From Anaerolineae bacterium (GTDB lineage: Bacteria > Chloroflexota > Anaerolineae > Anaerolineales > E44-bin32): a stretch of 6,765 nucleotides of DNA. Under the pieces are notes generated by a model. That model saw nothing but the letters and a program-made list of their open reading frames with translations, was not told where the DNA came from and did no database searches. Shown piece after piece: positions 5,627-6,765 of this stretch. A program made the translations under genes and the position numbers. Numbering within the stretch: position 1 is the stretch's first letter; each line of letters starts with the position of its first letter. Where the stretch lies: NCBI GenBank assembly GCA_030598885.1, contig JAUVOZ010000111.1, forward strand, positions 1 to 6,765, written 5' to 3'.

Positions 5627-6403
5627 TCATCCGCCTCGCATGCCAGCCCGGACCGGGTTGCTTAAGGAACCCAAGCCCTCGATATCGACGGTCACTTCAT
5701 CGCCATCGACCAATGGCCCGACACCGGCAGGTGTCCCGGTGAGGATCACGTCCCCAGGTTCGAGGGTCATCACCGACGAGATGAAAGCCACCAAATGGGG
5801 CACGGTGAAGACCATATCCCGGGTTGAGCCCATCTGGCGCATCTGACCGTTTACATTGCAGGTAATGAGGGCGTCGGCGGGATCGAACTCGGTTTCAATC
5901 CATGGTCCCAGGGGGCAGAAGGTGTCGAAACCTTTGCCCCGCGTCCACTGCCCATCGCGTTTTTGTAGATCTCGAGCGGTGACGTCGTTAGCTACCGTGA
6001 AGCCCAGGATGTAATCGGCGGTGTCCTCGGGTCGTACCCAATGTGCCTTCTGACTAATGACCACGGCTAACTCGGCTTCGTGTTCCACGTGATGCGACTG
6101 TGGTGGAAGGAGAATCGCTTGGCCGGGACCGATGACGGCGCTTGGTGGCTTGAGAAAGAGTAGAGGAAGGACAGGTACGTCGGCCCCATGCTCGGCAGCG
6201 TGGGCGGGGTAATTTCGACCGACACAAACTATCTTGCCCGGGATCACTGGCGAGAATGTTTGGACACTCTCAAGCGAAAGCACAGCCTCCTCGCGCCGGA
6301 ACTCGTCAAATGGTGAGCCGTCAAGCACACCGACGCGATCGGCGGCCAACCAGCCCCAGATTGGTGGTGCTTTCCGGTCTTTACAGAATCGCACGATACG
6401 CAT
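5627..6403 (-). CDS. Fumarylacetoacetate hydrolase (FAH) family protein
   Basis: This complete 258-residue protein belongs to the FAH superfamily (PF01557), metal-dependent enzymes that cleave C-C bonds, decarboxylate or isomerise 2-oxo acids such as acylpyruvates. A small N-terminal domain (MRIVRF to about 50) is followed by the catalytic domain: KIVCVGRNYPAHAAEHG (57-73), FLKPPSAVIGPG (83-94), HHVEHEAELAVVI (104-116), GFTVANDVTARDLQ (134-147), RGKGFDTFCPLGPW (155-168) and GDVILTGTPAGVGPL (217-231). Predicted metal ligands are Glu109, Glu111 and Asp140, with Lys157 in the active site. The length fits bacterial acylpyruvase or hydratase-isomerase relatives rather than the longer tyrosine-pathway FAH. 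The ATG has GGAGGG (6409-6414) at 5 nt. It is first of a probable two-gene unit with dcd. The substrate cannot be assigned; no aromatic-degradation gene is in view. Confidence 0.93.
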   Translation of the reverse strand: MRIVRFCKDRKAPPIWGWLAADRVGVLDGSPFDEFRREEAVLSLESVQTFSPVIPGKIVCVGRNYPAHAAEHGADVPVLPLLFLKPPSAVIGPGQAILLPPQSHHVEHEAELAVVISQKAHWVRPEDTADYILGFTVANDVTARDLQKRDGQWTRGKGFDTFCPLGPWIETEFDPADALITCNVNGQMRQMGSTRDMVFTVPHLVAFISSVMTLEPGDVILTGTPAGVGPLVDGDEVTVDIEGLGSLSNPVRAGMRGG

Positions 6404-6431
6404 GAAAACCCTCCAACCAAGCTAATCTTAC

Positions 6432-6445
6432 GAGCTTAGAAGCTC
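6432..6445. promoter_or_regulatory. Inverted repeat upstream of the FAH gene
   Basis: GAGCTT (6432-6437) and AAGCTC (6440-6445) form perfect 6-bp arms around two bases, 28 bp before the FAH start codon. On the minus strand it falls where an operator or the start of the transcript would lie. No convincing -10/-35 pair was found here; TTGGAA with TAAGCT at 17 bp is the best and is weak. Confidence 0.3.
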
Positions 6446-6511
6446 CGCTTGTGCATTCCAAAACATTCTGATCTTAATGTCTAGCCCGGCACAGGTTGTC
6501 TTTGCCATGTT

Positions 6512-6561
6512 TCTGGAGTCCGGAAGCTCTGCTTCCGGCGCAAGCAGAGCTTGCGAACAAC
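6512..6561. repeat. 50-bp dispersed hairpin repeat, copy B
   Basis: This copy differs from the one at 4865-4914 only at element positions 30 (C here, G there) and 45 (A here, C there). With C at position 30 the second small hairpin is perfect (CGCAAGC-AGA-GCTTGCG), whereas the long 14-bp-arm fold gains one mismatch. CAGGTT occurs about 20 bp upstream here and 18 bp upstream of copy A, so the related region may extend beyond the core. It lies between the truncated right-edge gene and the FAH gene. Confidence 0.8.
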
Positions 6562-6602
6562 GAGGCAATTAGGTGACAGTTGATACCGGTAAGCATTCGT
6601 GA

Positions 6603-6765
6603 CTAGACTTGGTCATAAGTCTTTCGCGCCCAGGCTAGATCGTAGTTGACCTGCCAAGGGTACACTGTAATGTCTTGAAGTCCAAGGTTTTTAAGCAATT
6701 GGGGAAAGTCATCTCGCCGATAGGTCCGCCCTAGGATAAAAGGGGCATCTCGGCCAATGCGATTG
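6603..6765 (-). CDS. 3' end of an unidentified gene, cut by the window edge
   Basis: On the minus strand an open frame enters from the right edge (first full codon at 6762-6764) and ends at TAG 6603-6605, giving the last 53 residues of a protein. It starts NRIGRDAPFILGRTYRRDDF and continues with LLKNLGLQDITVYPW and NYDLAWARKTYDQV. The order, an acidic DDF..LLKNLGL helix, a DITVYPW strand and a closing segment, resembles the C-terminal edge of class I SAM-dependent methyltransferases, where a lone LGF-like helix and strand end the fold. That reading is tentative. Codon content is protein-like throughout. The 199-bp gap to the FAH gene carries the hairpin repeat and no other gene that I can support. 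Confidence 0.6.
   Translation of the reverse strand, partial: NRIGRDAPFILGRTYRRDDFPQLLKNLGLQDITVYPWQVNYDLAWARKTYDQV

Noticed and set aside
1550..6403. Idea of an aromatic-degradation cluster with the dehydrogenase as maleylacetate reductase and the FAH protein as an acylpyruvate hydrolase.
   Set aside because: The dehydrogenase motifs do not fit maleylacetate reductase, the genes are in separate units, and no dioxygenase is present.

Overview
The window looks like a bacterial chromosome segment built from ordinary metabolic genes. A member of the Chloroflexota (Anaerolineae or Caldilineae type) is my best guess. It rests on overall protein style, an M29 aminopeptidase, a long-form dCTP deaminase, and short hairpin repeats of the TTCGAC/CTCAGG and GGAAGC/GCTTCC kinds that I associate with such genomes. 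This is recognition, not a computed assignment. There are no rRNA or tRNA genes, CRISPR arrays, transposases or phage genes.

Layout. Positions 1-348 are non-coding: a hairpin-rich repeat (32-111), two inverted repeats, and a sigma70-like promoter (264-291) driving the only confident plus-strand gene, an M29 metallo-aminopeptidase (349-1452). It converges on a minus-strand pair, a LsrG-like ABM-domain protein (2708-3016) followed 3 nt later by an iron-type alcohol dehydrogenase (1550-2704). The dehydrogenase lacks one of the four usual metal ligands and a conserved active-site histidine. A 284-bp gap holds a weak candidate for a 31-residue membrane peptide. Upstream lies a second minus-strand unit: an Rrf2-family regulator (4216-4668), then a TauE/SafE anion exporter (3301-4062). 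A near-perfect 23-bp palindrome at the regulator's own promoter suggests autorepression. A third unit, an FAH-family hydrolase (5627-6403) and dCTP deaminase (5041-5595), is also on the minus strand. The right edge cuts a minus-strand gene of which only the last 53 codons are present.

How the parts work together. The Rrf2-TauE pair is the most coherent module: a cysteine-rich, probably redox-, Fe-S- or thiol-responsive repressor next to a sulfur-anion exporter, likely for sulfur homeostasis. The ABM-dehydrogenase pair is probably one translationally coupled unit acting on a small carbonyl or alcohol compound. FAH and dCTP deaminase share a transcript by position but have no obvious biochemical link. 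Two copies of a 50-bp hairpin element, 48/50 identical and in the same orientation, sit in the gaps upstream of the Rrf2 and FAH units.

I do not see a clear new defence, mobile or biosynthetic system. The points most worth a second look are the Rrf2 operator with its start-site correction, the two-state hairpin repeats, and the altered metal site of the coupled dehydrogenase.
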